Source: Meira nashicola (lineage: Eukaryota > Basidiomycota > Exobasidiomycetes > Exobasidiales > Brachybasidiaceae). Taken from it: DNA of 64,000 nt. Below are positions 1-8,921 of this stretch, piece by piece. The first letter of the stretch is position 1, and every line of letters begins with the position of its first letter. A program made the translations under genes and the position numbers. The stretch lies in assembly GCA_001600355.1 (NCBI GenBank), contig BCJU01000001.1:3059178-3123177 (forward strand). The letters are read 5' to 3'. The notes under the pieces were generated by a model. The model was not told the DNA's origin, ran no database searches, and was given only the letters and a program-made list of their open reading frames with translations.

Positions 1-731
1 TCAGTTTCAATCTTTGAATTATCCGAAAGATTTAAAGTGATTGGTTCACTTAAAAACTTTTGTGCAGAAGATTGTAAATCATCCGTTACTTCTACACTTG
101 TATTAAATTTCACTTCAATATTCTTCTTCTTTAATTGATTATAAAGACCATCATGTAAAGGTTGTCTAAAACCTCTTAATAATCTTGGTCCACGTTCGAT
201 AAGTGTAATCTTTTTATCTTTATAAATTGCACGTATTTCTCCTGCAAATTCAATTCCTACCGGACCTGCTCCTAAAATTACAACATTATTTGCTTGTTGA
301 ATTTGTTTTTGTAAAGAACGTAAAGAATCAACACTTTCTTCTAAACTTTGACTACTAGGTCTCATTGGATAAGAATAAGTTGAACCTGTTGCAATAACTC
401 CTATATCCACTTGAATTTCATCAGAATTAAATGGAGCAGGAGCTGATTTATCCAATTTAACACTTGTTGTTGAAATACTCAATGCTTTATAACCACTTAA
501 GATTATATGTCTTGATTCTTTTGGAAAAAAGTTTTCTAAAGATGCAAAGATTTCATTCTCAAATCCTGCTTTAACAGAAGCACGTAAAGCTCCAATTGGC
601 CAATAAGCGAAATTATTTGCTTCAATCAAAACGATTCTATGTGTCGAAGGTAATGTCTTTTCCAAAGCTCTAGCAACATTTGCTCCTGCAGAAGAAGCAC
701 CAAGAATTACTACGTTCTTGAGATCTGACAT
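1..731 (-). CDS. AMID/FSP1-like FAD-dependent oxidoreductase (5' part, runs off the window)
   Basis: A reading frame on the minus strand starts with ATG at 731 and stays open to base 1, giving 243 N-terminal residues; the C-terminal part lies outside the window. Seen: an FAD-binding GASSAG at residues 11-16 right after a beta strand (NVVIL), an ATGS motif at 114-117, and a second Rossmann motif GAGPVGIEFAGEI at 154-166 for NAD(P)H. This two-dinucleotide layout is that of pyridine nucleotide-disulphide oxidoreductases, and the IEFAGEI signature and short N-terminus fit the AMID/FSP1 (AIFM2) group. Known for the family: NAD(P)H-dependent reduction of quinones, at membranes or mitochondria. No targeting peptide is evident. 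The exact substrate is not readable from the sequence. A GCGCAGCGC motif lies about 256 bp upstream of the ATG. Confidence 0.88.
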   Translation of the reverse strand, partial: MSDLKNVVILGASSAGANVARALEKTLPSTHRIVLIEANNFAYWPIGALRASVKAGFENEIFASLENFFPKESRHIILSGYKALSISTTSVKLDKSAPAPFNSDEIQVDIGVIATGSTYSYPMRPSSQSLEESVDSLRSLQKQIQQANNVVILGAGPVGIEFAGEIRAIYKDKKITLIERGPRLLRGFRQPLHDGLYNQLKKKNIEVKFNTSVEVTDDLQSSAQKFLSEPITLNLSDNSKIET

Positions 732-1428
732 TGTTTTGTGTGTGAGGATGAAGGTGATGGTTTGAATGAAAAAGGTAATGTCATAAGCAATTCGTATATT
801 CTGTTTTTATAGCCTTTTCCCACGTTCTTATCCAATCCTAATCATGTCTCCGTACTTGTCGTCATTAAAAAAGAAATTAACGCAATCAGACCCTATGTAC
901 AATGAATGATCTTACGCCCGTTTTTTTGAAAAGCGCCACAGTTTGTATATACATAGTACTTTACACCCGTTGTAGTACGCTGTACTGCGCAGCGCAGACC
1001 TCCGCACGCACGCAAGCAGTGCATCGCAGCCTGTGCTCAGCAACGGCTTTTGTGGAAATATAAATAAAATACTGACGTATTTTTTCTTCTTATGCGGCCG
1101 TATCTGCAATCTGGTACCTACATGTAAGCCTAAGCCAACCTCCGAGGACATAGCAAAATAAAAAGTGTGAGAGGAAATGGTATTGAAGAAAAAGGTAGAC
1201 TATATATCTAATAGCCACATGCAGTAATGATACATGAATGAAGATGGGAAAAATAGAAAAAAAGGGGGAATCAATCGTTTCTCTTGCTGGTCATCGAATA
1301 TAAGTATTTATGCCGTTCGCTTAGAGATGAAAATGAGAGAGAGAGAAGGGGAATGAGATTTGCTAAACAAAAAAAAAAACAAAGTGATAAATAGAAATAA
1401 AACAAGTGCAAAATTGCAAAAGTCAAAT
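732..1428. other. Intergenic, AMID-like promoter and RasGEF 3' flank
   Basis: No gene is supported here. The stretch holds the promoter side of the minus-strand AMID-like gene and the 3' flank of the RasGEF. It includes GCGCAGCGCA at 987-996, CGCACGCACGC-type GC-rich DNA next to it, a short GA repeat near 1335-1350, and A/T-rich sequence next to the RasGEF stop. Confidence 0.6.
987..996. promoter_or_regulatory. GCGCAGCGC motif, copy 1
   Basis: GCGCAGCGCA lies about 256 bp upstream of the minus-strand AMID-like ATG. It is one of six copies or near-copies seen in this window, all upstream of start codons. Regulatory function is inferred from recurrence and position only. Confidence 0.4.
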
Positions 1429-4400
1429 TCACAAAAATCCACTCTCTTGCAAAAGACGAGCAATCTTTTCATCTTCACGTTCACGTGGCTCCAATCGAAG
1501 ACTTTGCTCGAATAATTCATCATCACTTCTTGCTTCGATCAAATTTTCTTCTATAAATTTTTGCAGTCCAGGAACAGGCGTTAAATTATATGGTGTGCTT
1601 TGATAAATCATAATTTCTTGAATCTTTTCTGCAGTCATTTGACGTTTGCTAAAGTTGATCAATCGATCATCCGTTCGTAATCGATCCGTATTACCATCTT
1701 CAATAAACGTCAAATCGGTTAAATAAACACCTAAGAAAGGTACACAAGGTGGATTGAGCTTTCGTAATGTTTCACGATATTTGGTGAAATTTCTCGTGGG
1801 CGCAAGTATGCCTCTCATATTCTCGAATAACTGCAAATGACGTTGATTGACAGCATCCCACGTCCTGCGTAAACGATTGAGTGATGCGTTATTTAAACCG
1901 GAATAGATTGCCATCATACTTGAGAAATTGTTAAGGTAGAAACAACGATCGGCAATCGCGACGAAATGTTTTACCCATGCAGCACGCTTTTTCACATCTT
2001 CTTGAACCAGGATTGCTTCACTCACCCATCCGCTCACCCGATTATTTGCTCCAATCACATCACGAACACCTTTTGCTTTCCATACTCCAGAGTCACGACT
2101 CCAAGCTTTGCCCAAACATTCTGATGGACGAATACGATTGTATAATCTGCTATCCATCAAAGTCAACTGACGTGCCATTTCCAACGGATCGATGTCCAAA
2201 AATTTAATCTTACGGAAATTTTTGGGTAAGATTGGAGGTGGAGCAGAAGCAGGCATAACCATTGTAATCTTCATTTGTTCACCAGTTCCACTTCTACGTT
2301 CAATGATACGCAATAATAAATTTGCTGGCATATTCATAGCAGGCGAATGAGCCATTTCATCTAATGCGAAAGCGCGAATACGTTTCATATGATCTTCATC
2401 CTCATCTTCATGAAAATGTGATTCAAGCCATGATTTGAGAACATTAAAGACACGAAAGCGAATCGGTCTTTGTTTCTTTTCTATCCACATCTCATGTTCA
2501 TCTAACGTCAATCCGGGAGGTTCTTGAATACGAAAACGAGCGAACAAAAGATCCAACAAAATTTCTGTAGTTGTGAATGATCTATAAGTCATCAAGAATG
2601 TACTGTTGAAACTTGAATCGAAAGCGTTGTGCATCGTTAAACGTTCCATCAATGCTGCCAAAGTTGCTCCTTTCACTTGTCCATTTGGATTAAGCATGAT
2701 ATCTTCAGGTGGTGAATCAGGTTGCAAGAACCATGGAACTTCTTCCGCTTGTTTTGAAGATGCTGTATCTGTACCGTGATCGCCTGTACTAGATCCTGGA
2801 GCACTTGGAGCACCAGCAGATGAAACGCCGTCAACTGTATCCCTTCGTAGTCTCGAAAATCCCTTTGTTCCTTCTGCATCATCATGGCCTGGCAATCTAC
2901 TGGAGTCATTGGAAGCGGCCGAATTACCTGTTGCAACTGAAGTGGATCGAGCTCTTTGAAACATTGCTTTAAGCGAAGAAGGAGGAACGCTAGTTGTCGC
3001 TTTACTCTCTGGTATTGGTGCAACAGCGGGAACAGTGGCACTTACGCTAGGTGCTACAGTAGAAGAACTAGTTGAAGAAGCACCGTTTGGAACTGCCAAA
3101 GCAGTAGATGAAGAACTATAAGAAGATGCATGTTGAGATGGTAGGCCAACAGGTCTACTTGGCGGCTCATGCTTATCCTCCAACATTTTCATCTTGACTT
3201 CATCTATTCCATGTACTTTTGCTCTTGCGCCGATTGCATTGAATTCGTATTTGGCTTGTTCTTCGGAAATGCGTAACAATTCTGCCAAATTGCCTTGTAA
3301 TTGCACAACAGACGAACCAAGCATATCAACAAATTCCAACACTTCTTCATCCACAAAGAATACTCTTCTATCATCAGGCAACACCATCGAATCCGAAGTA
3401 CGGTCTTGAACGCAAAGGAACCACATCTGACATGCATCATAAGCAGCTTGCTTCACATTACCGTAGGTATGAAGCGTTTGTCTTGCATTATGAACATGCT
3501 TCGCATATTCTTCTACTTCTTCTGCTGATGCCCGTACGTCTTCCGCATTCGGACCATCTACGTCAAGGAACGAAGCGAGATTTAGTTCTTCGATCCAACT
3601 GATCAAAGCGCCAAACCTTCTCAATACTTTGAGGGTTAAAACACTGATTGTTTGTGCTGATATTTCACTATCCTCTTCATCTGCAGAAAGGCAGGAGCTC
3701 AAATCTGATAAAATGTCGGCATGTTGCGAAAATTTTGATGCAATGACCTCTTCGATAGTCTCGCGTGATAAATCTTGTGTTGGCTTTCTACGCAAAGCAA
3801 TACTTCCTGTAGAGAAAGCTTCTTTTGCCTCTTTAGTCATATCGCTTAATTGCATGCCAGACATTTGAGTCTTAGCTCGTAAAACTGCCGCTTCAGTTGC
3901 AGTAGGTAGAACGAATCCATTACCACGCCAACCAGCAGCTGATCCACCACCAAAGACGTTCAATCCGATTCCATTATTCGCTTTTCCACTTTTGAGGTAA
4001 GCATTAGGATTTTGTGAAGTGCTATTGTTACGAGAAATAGATCTCGAATGCATAACTTCATTGCTAAAAATACCTAAAGCACGAGCAAGTTCCATCGAAT
4101 CATCTTTAATACGATGACGATAACTTAAAATCTTTTCCAGCTGCGGCTGTGTGAAAGATGGCCTTTCCATAGCGTTCAAGCAAGATTGTTCTACGACAGA
4201 ACGTGCAGATAGAACCAACTTGGACAATGTAGCGTTAATCTTTTTGCCTAAAGGTAACAAAGTTGGCGGCGCAGCGGGCGTAGCAGCAAAGATGGCAGAC
4301 GATACGAACGGATCTGTATCCTGCGTTTCGTTCAGGCTCAACATTCTTCCTTGTAAAAGGTGAACGGAATTCTGAAAGCCGTTCAAAGCGTCCGCTGCAT

Positions 4401-6414
4401 TTTGACCATCATGAATTATATGAATGGATTCCGATGCATTAATTAGATCAATCGGTGAAATATTCAGTGCACCTGCAGCACGTAAAAGATCACAAATCCT
4501 TTGTACTACATTCCCAATAGCAACACTTAATCGAGATTCATCTTTGAGAGAATTTTGCTCTTCCTTCAAAGCACGCTCGTCTTGTTCACTGAGACCGTCT
4601 TCGCCTATCTCTTCTGATGCCATAGATGCAAGAACTGCAATCGCATCTCCCGTTTCGTCGATCATTTGACGCAATTCGACAAATGAGTCGTTTGCTAACA
4701 GAGCGGATTGGAAAGTTAAAGTGTCGGCTTCATCTTCATTGCGATAGCGTAAAAGATCAGTCGGTCGTTTTGTACTTCCTTGTGCGATGCTGTTATTTCG
4801 TGCGTATCGTGATACTGTATCTTTTCTATTCATCGACCTGATCGTGTTATTGTCCTCATTCGTTACAGAGCTAGAGGACGAAGGAAGAATGCTCTCGATA
4901 TCATGACTGACCTCATGTGTTTGTCGATTGAAAAAGTGAAATGTTCGGTCGTCATCACTTGTACGTACAATCCATGGATATGGAACTTGTGAAGAATCGG
5001 GAATTTTCTCGATAGTGTTCATGCGTGAATGACGTGTTGCTGCGGTATGAAGGCTGCTTGAAGAAGTCGGACGAGAATCGCTTGTTTCACTTGACGGAGC
5101 TGCTCTTCTGGATAATTTAGAATCTGTCCGAGATCCGTATCGACTCGTGCTTGCCATCGTTTCATCCAAGTATTCCTCTTTCTCTTGGCTTTCGGCTCCT
5201 TCAGGAAGATCTCTAGCTTGTTGACCTGTTTGTGTGTTGAAATAAAAGATTTCCCCTTGCTCGTTCACTTTTGGAATCCAAAACGAATCAGCTTCATTGC
5301 TATCGGACATCTTTGATCCTTTTCTACTGGGAATAGTTTGACTTCCGCTGCTACTATTCGTCGAAGATGTAGAAGGCATTCCTGCGTTTGCCGTCTGTGC
5401 CCTTGGTCTACCGGCTAATAGAGCAGCCAAATGTGGATCTTGCTGTTGTCCTTCAGGTCCTGATACAGTATGTGCTCGAATTCGTTCTTTCTCTAAAGAA
5501 TCCATCAACGCATTCTGTCCAGCTCGTGATGCCGATTCGGCTGCTATCAAGGCAATCTTGCGTGAGTTATCTGCATCAGATAGGGAAGCTGCATTACTTC
5601 GTGTGACCATTGAACTTATATCTGATTGAGAATGATTGCTATTTGCTGTACCATTCGACGTTAAAAATGAGCCCAAAGCACTACTTTGATCACTCATCCT
5701 ACTTCGTCTTCTGGCGTCAATTACGCCTAAACGATCTTCTCGAGTATCCCTTCCTGCTGCAGCCGCATTTGATGTCATTGTGGCTTCTGCCAATTGTTCA
5801 AATGCGTCGAAACCTTCATCGTTTGAACTGACGCCGTCCATCAATCGTCTCAAGGCGCTGAAATCTTGCCCTAGTCCTAGTCCGGAGTATTGTGCTCCTA
5901 CGGATTTTGCTGGATTTCGTTGAAGTGCTTCATGCATCGCAGCTTCTTCTTGCTGTTGTTTAAAGTTATTCAAGTCATTTTCATCATCATCTGCATTATC
6001 TTCAATAATAGTGCCATGACTCAACCTTCCACGCATCAAATCGCTTTGTTCATCTTCTCTAGTCAAATCGGCAAAATCATGCTGTGCCTGTAATTCTGCT
6101 TCTGCTTCTGCGTCTGTTATACGTTCGACATAATTTGAAGGAAACCAACCACGTGTATCATTTCCCAACAAGCCATCCCACCATCCGGATTCTAATTGTG
6201 TTAAAACTTCAATCAAAGTACCTTTCTTGAATGAAAGTGAACTACTTTCTGTCGAATTGAAATCGTAAAGAGCTCGAACGAAAAATGAACGTTCTTCACC
6301 ATCATCTAATTCATCCAATCCGTTCATTATTATTGATGGATCGGTTGCAATCATATCTGGCGTGCCAAAATGTTCGTAATCTGTATTGGACCCAGCCGAG
6401 GATCGATAAGCCAT
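1429..6414 (-). CDS. Cdc25-type Ras guanine-nucleotide exchange factor with SH3 domain
   Basis: 1661 residues, one exon, ATG at 6414. An SH3 domain spans about 43-99 (ALYDF at 48-52, WWDG at 78-81, then WFPSNYVE). Two WW-like segments lie near 377-406 and 479-507; each keeps the first Trp and the aromatic strand, but the second Trp position is Gln or Val. A long Ser-rich low-complexity middle follows. A RasGEF-N domain (around 1240-1370, with LMERLTMHNAFDSSF and FLMTYRSF) precedes the catalytic RasGEF domain (about 1405-1640, with NNFSSMMAIYSGLNNASL and PPCVPFLGVYLTDLTFIEDG). Known for the family: it activates Ras by GDP release, feeding cAMP/PKA and, in basidiomycetes, mating and MAPK pathways (compare yeast CDC25, fission yeast Ste6). 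Function is firm at family level; which Ras it acts on is inferred. Confidence 0.96.
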   Translation of the reverse strand: MAYRSSAGSNTDYEHFGTPDMIATDPSIIMNGLDELDDGEERSFFVRALYDFNSTESSSLSFKKGTLIEVLTQLESGWWDGLLGNDTRGWFPSNYVERITDAEAEAELQAQHDFADLTREDEQSDLMRGRLSHGTIIEDNADDDENDLNNFKQQQEEAAMHEALQRNPAKSVGAQYSGLGLGQDFSALRRLMDGVSSNDEGFDAFEQLAEATMTSNAAAAGRDTREDRLGVIDARRRSRMSDQSSALGSFLTSNGTANSNHSQSDISSMVTRSNAASLSDADNSRKIALIAAESASRAGQNALMDSLEKERIRAHTVSGPEGQQQDPHLAALLAGRPRAQTANAGMPSTSSTNSSSGSQTIPSRKGSKMSDSNEADSFWIPKVNEQGEIFYFNTQTGQQARDLPEGAESQEKEEYLDETMASTSRYGSRTDSKLSRRAAPSSETSDSRPTSSSSLHTAATRHSRMNTIEKIPDSSQVPYPWIVRTSDDDRTFHFFNRQTHEVSHDIESILPSSSSSVTNEDNNTIRSMNRKDTVSRYARNNSIAQGSTKRPTDLLRYRNEDEADTLTFQSALLANDSFVELRQMIDETGDAIAVLASMASEEIGEDGLSEQDERALKEEQNSLKDESRLSVAIGNVVQRICDLLRAAGALNISPIDLINASESIHIIHDGQNAADALNGFQNSVHLLQGRMLSLNETQDTDPFVSSAIFAATPAAPPTLLPLGKKINATLSKLVLSARSVVEQSCLNAMERPSFTQPQLEKILSYRHRIKDDSMELARALGIFSNEVMHSRSISRNNSTSQNPNAYLKSGKANNGIGLNVFGGGSAAGWRGNGFVLPTATEAAVLRAKTQMSGMQLSDMTKEAKEAFSTGSIALRRKPTQDLSRETIEEVIASKFSQHADILSDLSSCLSADEEDSEISAQTISVLTLKVLRRFGALISWIEELNLASFLDVDGPNAEDVRASAEEVEEYAKHVHNARQTLHTYGNVKQAAYDACQMWFLCVQDRTSDSMVLPDDRRVFFVDEEVLEFVDMLGSSVVQLQGNLAELLRISEEQAKYEFNAIGARAKVHGIDEVKMKMLEDKHEPPSRPVGLPSQHASSYSSSSTALAVPNGASSTSSSTVAPSVSATVPAVAPIPESKATTSVPPSSLKAMFQRARSTSVATGNSAASNDSSRLPGHDDAEGTKGFSRLRRDTVDGVSSAGAPSAPGSSTGDHGTDTASSKQAEEVPWFLQPDSPPEDIMLNPNGQVKGATLAALMERLTMHNAFDSSFNSTFLMTYRSFTTTEILLDLLFARFRIQEPPGLTLDEHEMWIEKKQRPIRFRVFNVLKSWLESHFHEDEDEDHMKRIRAFALDEMAHSPAMNMPANLLLRIIERRSGTGEQMKITMVMPASAPPPILPKNFRKIKFLDIDPLEMARQLTLMDSRLYNRIRPSECLGKAWSRDSGVWKAKGVRDVIGANNRVSGWVSEAILVQEDVKKRAAWVKHFVAIADRCFYLNNFSSMMAIYSGLNNASLNRLRRTWDAVNQRHLQLFENMRGILAPTRNFTKYRETLRKLNPPCVPFLGVYLTDLTFIEDGNTDRLRTDDRLINFSKRQMTAEKIQEIMIYQSTPYNLTPVPGLQKFIEENLIEARSDDELFEQSLRLEPREREDEKIARLLQESGFL

Positions 6415-7444
6415 AATCGGCTTATGGCTGTTTGGGTTAGAAAAAGAAAGTGAATGAATCTGAAACCCCTAGCAAGCCATGCTACTTTATAAGCTTGACC
6501 AGAAACGTAACAAAAGATAAAGAAAACAGGAGAAAACAAATAGGAGTGACAAAATAAAGTCGTAAAAGGTGATGATTAAGTTGAAGAGCATTAATATTCA
6601 ATCTTCTTCAATAAAGCACCAAATTTACACTAACCTCCAATCACGCACACACGCACGCATAGTATATGTGCATATACACAAAATCACACAAAAATTTATA
6701 CTGGTTAAATGTGCCCAAAAGTAGCCTAATCTCGAATAATCGTTACACTTTTACAAAAAAAAAAGGCTTTTAAAATCCTATAGGCAGAATATGGGCGACA
6801 GTAAAAAGCATCACGCGCTAAAATAGAGGGAATAACTTGTAGCAACGCGTGCGCAGCGCACACACCGCATTCTCATAGTTCCGTTCTTTTTTGATCCAAA
6901 AAGGCTGCATATATGCATGATATGGGCATACATGATGCATCCGCCAGCAACCGCAACTGTAAAATACTGTAATCTGGGGATTAGTTTAGATACACATAAG
7001 AGAGAGCGGGGAGAATGCAGAAGTTTATAGTCTACAAATGTGTGCGTGTATGTTTGTCAAACAGACGGCTTCCGCTTGTTGTGTAACGCATAAAACTTTT
7101 CATCAAAACGGTTTCCGTGAACGAATAATACGAAAATATCGGAAGCATACTGTTTGTTATTACGTGAATCTGATTACGTTCTGTCAATGCTGTAAATTAG
7201 AGGCGATGATATCGATTGAAAAACGGCGAAAATGGCGGTATCAACGCATGAATGACTTTTCCCCTTTGGCAACAGGTCAAATGGCTGATATGCTGGCGTC
7301 ATTCTGCCGCATTTTTCTTTCAAATGTATGCAAATGATAACAATCAATTTTTCCATCATCAAGAACACCAACACAACAATACAGATAATAGCAACAATAG
7401 AAATAATAGCCACAATAAAAACAATACACTAAAATTGTCTCATC
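6415..7444. other. Intergenic, RasGEF promoter and leader of small gene
   Basis: No convincing gene. It holds GCGCAGCGCA at 6851-6860, a CACACGCACGCAT tract near 6650, and an adenine/CAA-rich stretch at about 7330-7440 that looks like the 5' leader of the small plus-strand gene at 7445. ORFs of up to 99 codons here have codon use unlike neighbouring genes. Confidence 0.5.
6851..6860. promoter_or_regulatory. GCGCAGCGC motif, copy 2
   Basis: GCGCAGCGCA, about 440 bp upstream of the RasGEF ATG. See copy 1 for the pattern. Confidence 0.4.
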
Positions 7445-7678
7445 ATGCCACATGCATTCGATTTTGATGCAAACCAAACTGAACTTTGTCGATTGAAAAA
7501 TGATCGATTGATTTTCCTTGTTGAAATCCAAAATTGGAAAGGCAATCAAACTTCAACTGGATTGGAAAAGCTTAAACAACAACTCTATCTTTGTGATTTC
7601 AGAATTGCAGAAAACGAAAAAGCATATGAACGTGCAATCAAAAAACGCATTTCAAGGATGATTCAACAACATAAATGA
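7445..7678 (+). CDS. Small unrecognised protein (77 aa)
   Basis: I do not recognise this protein. ATG at 7445 follows an A/CAA-rich leader, and the frame ends with TGA at 7676-7678. It has 77 residues, is charged and probably mostly helical (LEKLKQQLYLCDFRIAENEKAYERAIKKRI), basic at the C-terminus, and has no signal peptide or membrane segment. Codon choice (CAA, GAA, AAA, TTG) resembles the definite genes nearby, which is the main argument for it being real. It sits alone in a 2.5 kb gap between the RasGEF and the next small gene. It could be one exon of a spliced gene, since no obvious splice partners were found, or a chance ORF. Confidence 0.45.
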   Translation: MPHAFDFDANQTELCRLKNDRLIFLVEIQNWKGNQTSTGLEKLKQQLYLCDFRIAENEKAYERAIKKRISRMIQQHK

Positions 7679-8345
7679 AATCCATCAAATTGATCCCAAA
7701 ACTTTCAAAATAAGGCTGGACCTTTTCTGAAAGATGACTTGGGATCAGATGACCATCAATCGGACCGTATATGCAGATGATGATGGAAGTAGAAGTAGAG
7801 GACAACAAGATTTCTTCACTCTTGGCACGAATCACATGACCCAACCAACCCCAAAACATTTAATGTCTAACCAAGTGCCCTCCTACCTGCCTTACTAATT
7901 AAGACCGCCTTCCGGAGACGGTAGCGAAAATTACGCCGTCACGCCAAGTACGGAAGCAGAATAAATGCGTACAAAAGGCAATTTTTCACTGTCTTTCGCG
8001 AAAAAAATTCATTTCGGCTCTTACAGATTACTCAATTTGACGATCATTGGGGGGCACTCTTCTTCTTTTTGTTTTGCTGGCTTTGAACGCGGATTCCATC
8101 TTTTTCTCTTCTTTTCACCATCAAGATGTCATTATGATCTCCATTTGCAGTTCTCAACAATCTGCTCGTATTTATATTGTTATTTATCATGATCACGATC
8201 AAGTGATCAATGAAAATACGTAGGTATATGCGCCGCATTTATTGTACTAGAAAAGCGATCAAGTATTAAAGGTATTCTTTTCTTTCATCCTTTTTCTTTG
8301 CGCAGTCTTCTTTGGGCTATTCATGTAGGCACAAATCATGATGAA
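7679..8345. other. Intergenic between two orphan genes
   Basis: Nothing firm. A TTCTTTGCGCAG stretch ending at 8305 looks like a splice acceptor just before the downstream ORF, so a 5' exon of that gene may lie here; no matching donor could be assigned. Confidence 0.4.
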
Positions 8346-8834
8346 ATGCCAAACGTAGCAAAGTGTCTTTATCAATCAAATGATGCCAAAAGTGGAGGAT
8401 CGGAAAGTGGTTCAATTTCTTGTTTTTCTCTGGTTTGTTGTATTTTGATCGCGCACACAACCGATAAAGCTTCTGCTGTTCGTTGTATCGAGAGAATTGA
8501 TGAAAGGAACGAACAAGATCATACACCTACAAGTTCAAGAGCTTTCGTAAAGGATGCAGTAGAAATGCTTTCACAAGAACAATCAATCCTTGGAAAATAT
8601 CAATTAAGTTGGGAAGTGGTCGAAGCAAGAACAGTGCGATATTCTTATTTACAAAGTGATGATTTCTTACAACACAACTCATATGCGAACGAAATAATTG
8701 CAACGTATGATTTAATTAACGAACAAGATATTACTTTACGTTTAACAAAATATCATCAAAATGGTTTTGTTGGCTTCGTGGCTAGGAAGACAAAGTGTTT
8801 GCGCTCATCGGTTTATAAGGCTTTGCAGAGTTGA
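8346..8834 (+). CDS. Unrecognised protein (162 aa), possibly 5'-incomplete
   Basis: I do not recognise this family. The frame is open from 8298, but the first ATG is at 8346, giving 162 residues. Seen: a Ser/Gly-rich start, a hydrophobic Cys-containing segment at about residues 25-37 (SCFSLVCCILIAH), then a soluble charged region and a basic C-terminus. The hydrophobic segment followed by KASA could be a late signal peptide or anchor if translation starts differently. Codon use resembles genuine genes nearby. A pyrimidine tract plus CAG (ending at 8305) just upstream suggests the ORF may be the last exon of a longer gene, so start and product are uncertain. Confidence 0.5.
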   Translation: MPNVAKCLYQSNDAKSGGSESGSISCFSLVCCILIAHTTDKASAVRCIERIDERNEQDHTPTSSRAFVKDAVEMLSQEQSILGKYQLSWEVVEARTVRYSYLQSDDFLQHNSYANEIIATYDLINEQDITLRLTKYHQNGFVGFVARKTKCLRSSVYKALQS

Positions 8835-8921
8835 GTGATCGGTTGAATCTACGAATCTGTACGAATTTCATTTATTGTATATCATTCAATATATATTCTT
8901 TCAATTACAATCAAAGTCTCT

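Noticed and set aside
912..1151. 79-codon minus-strand ORF between AMID and RasGEF
   Set aside because: Spans the GC-rich motif and poly-A/T runs; no coding character or family.
7038..7337. 99-codon plus-strand ORF (Cys-rich)
   Set aside because: Codon use and composition unlike genes nearby, no signal peptide, and no regular Cys spacing.
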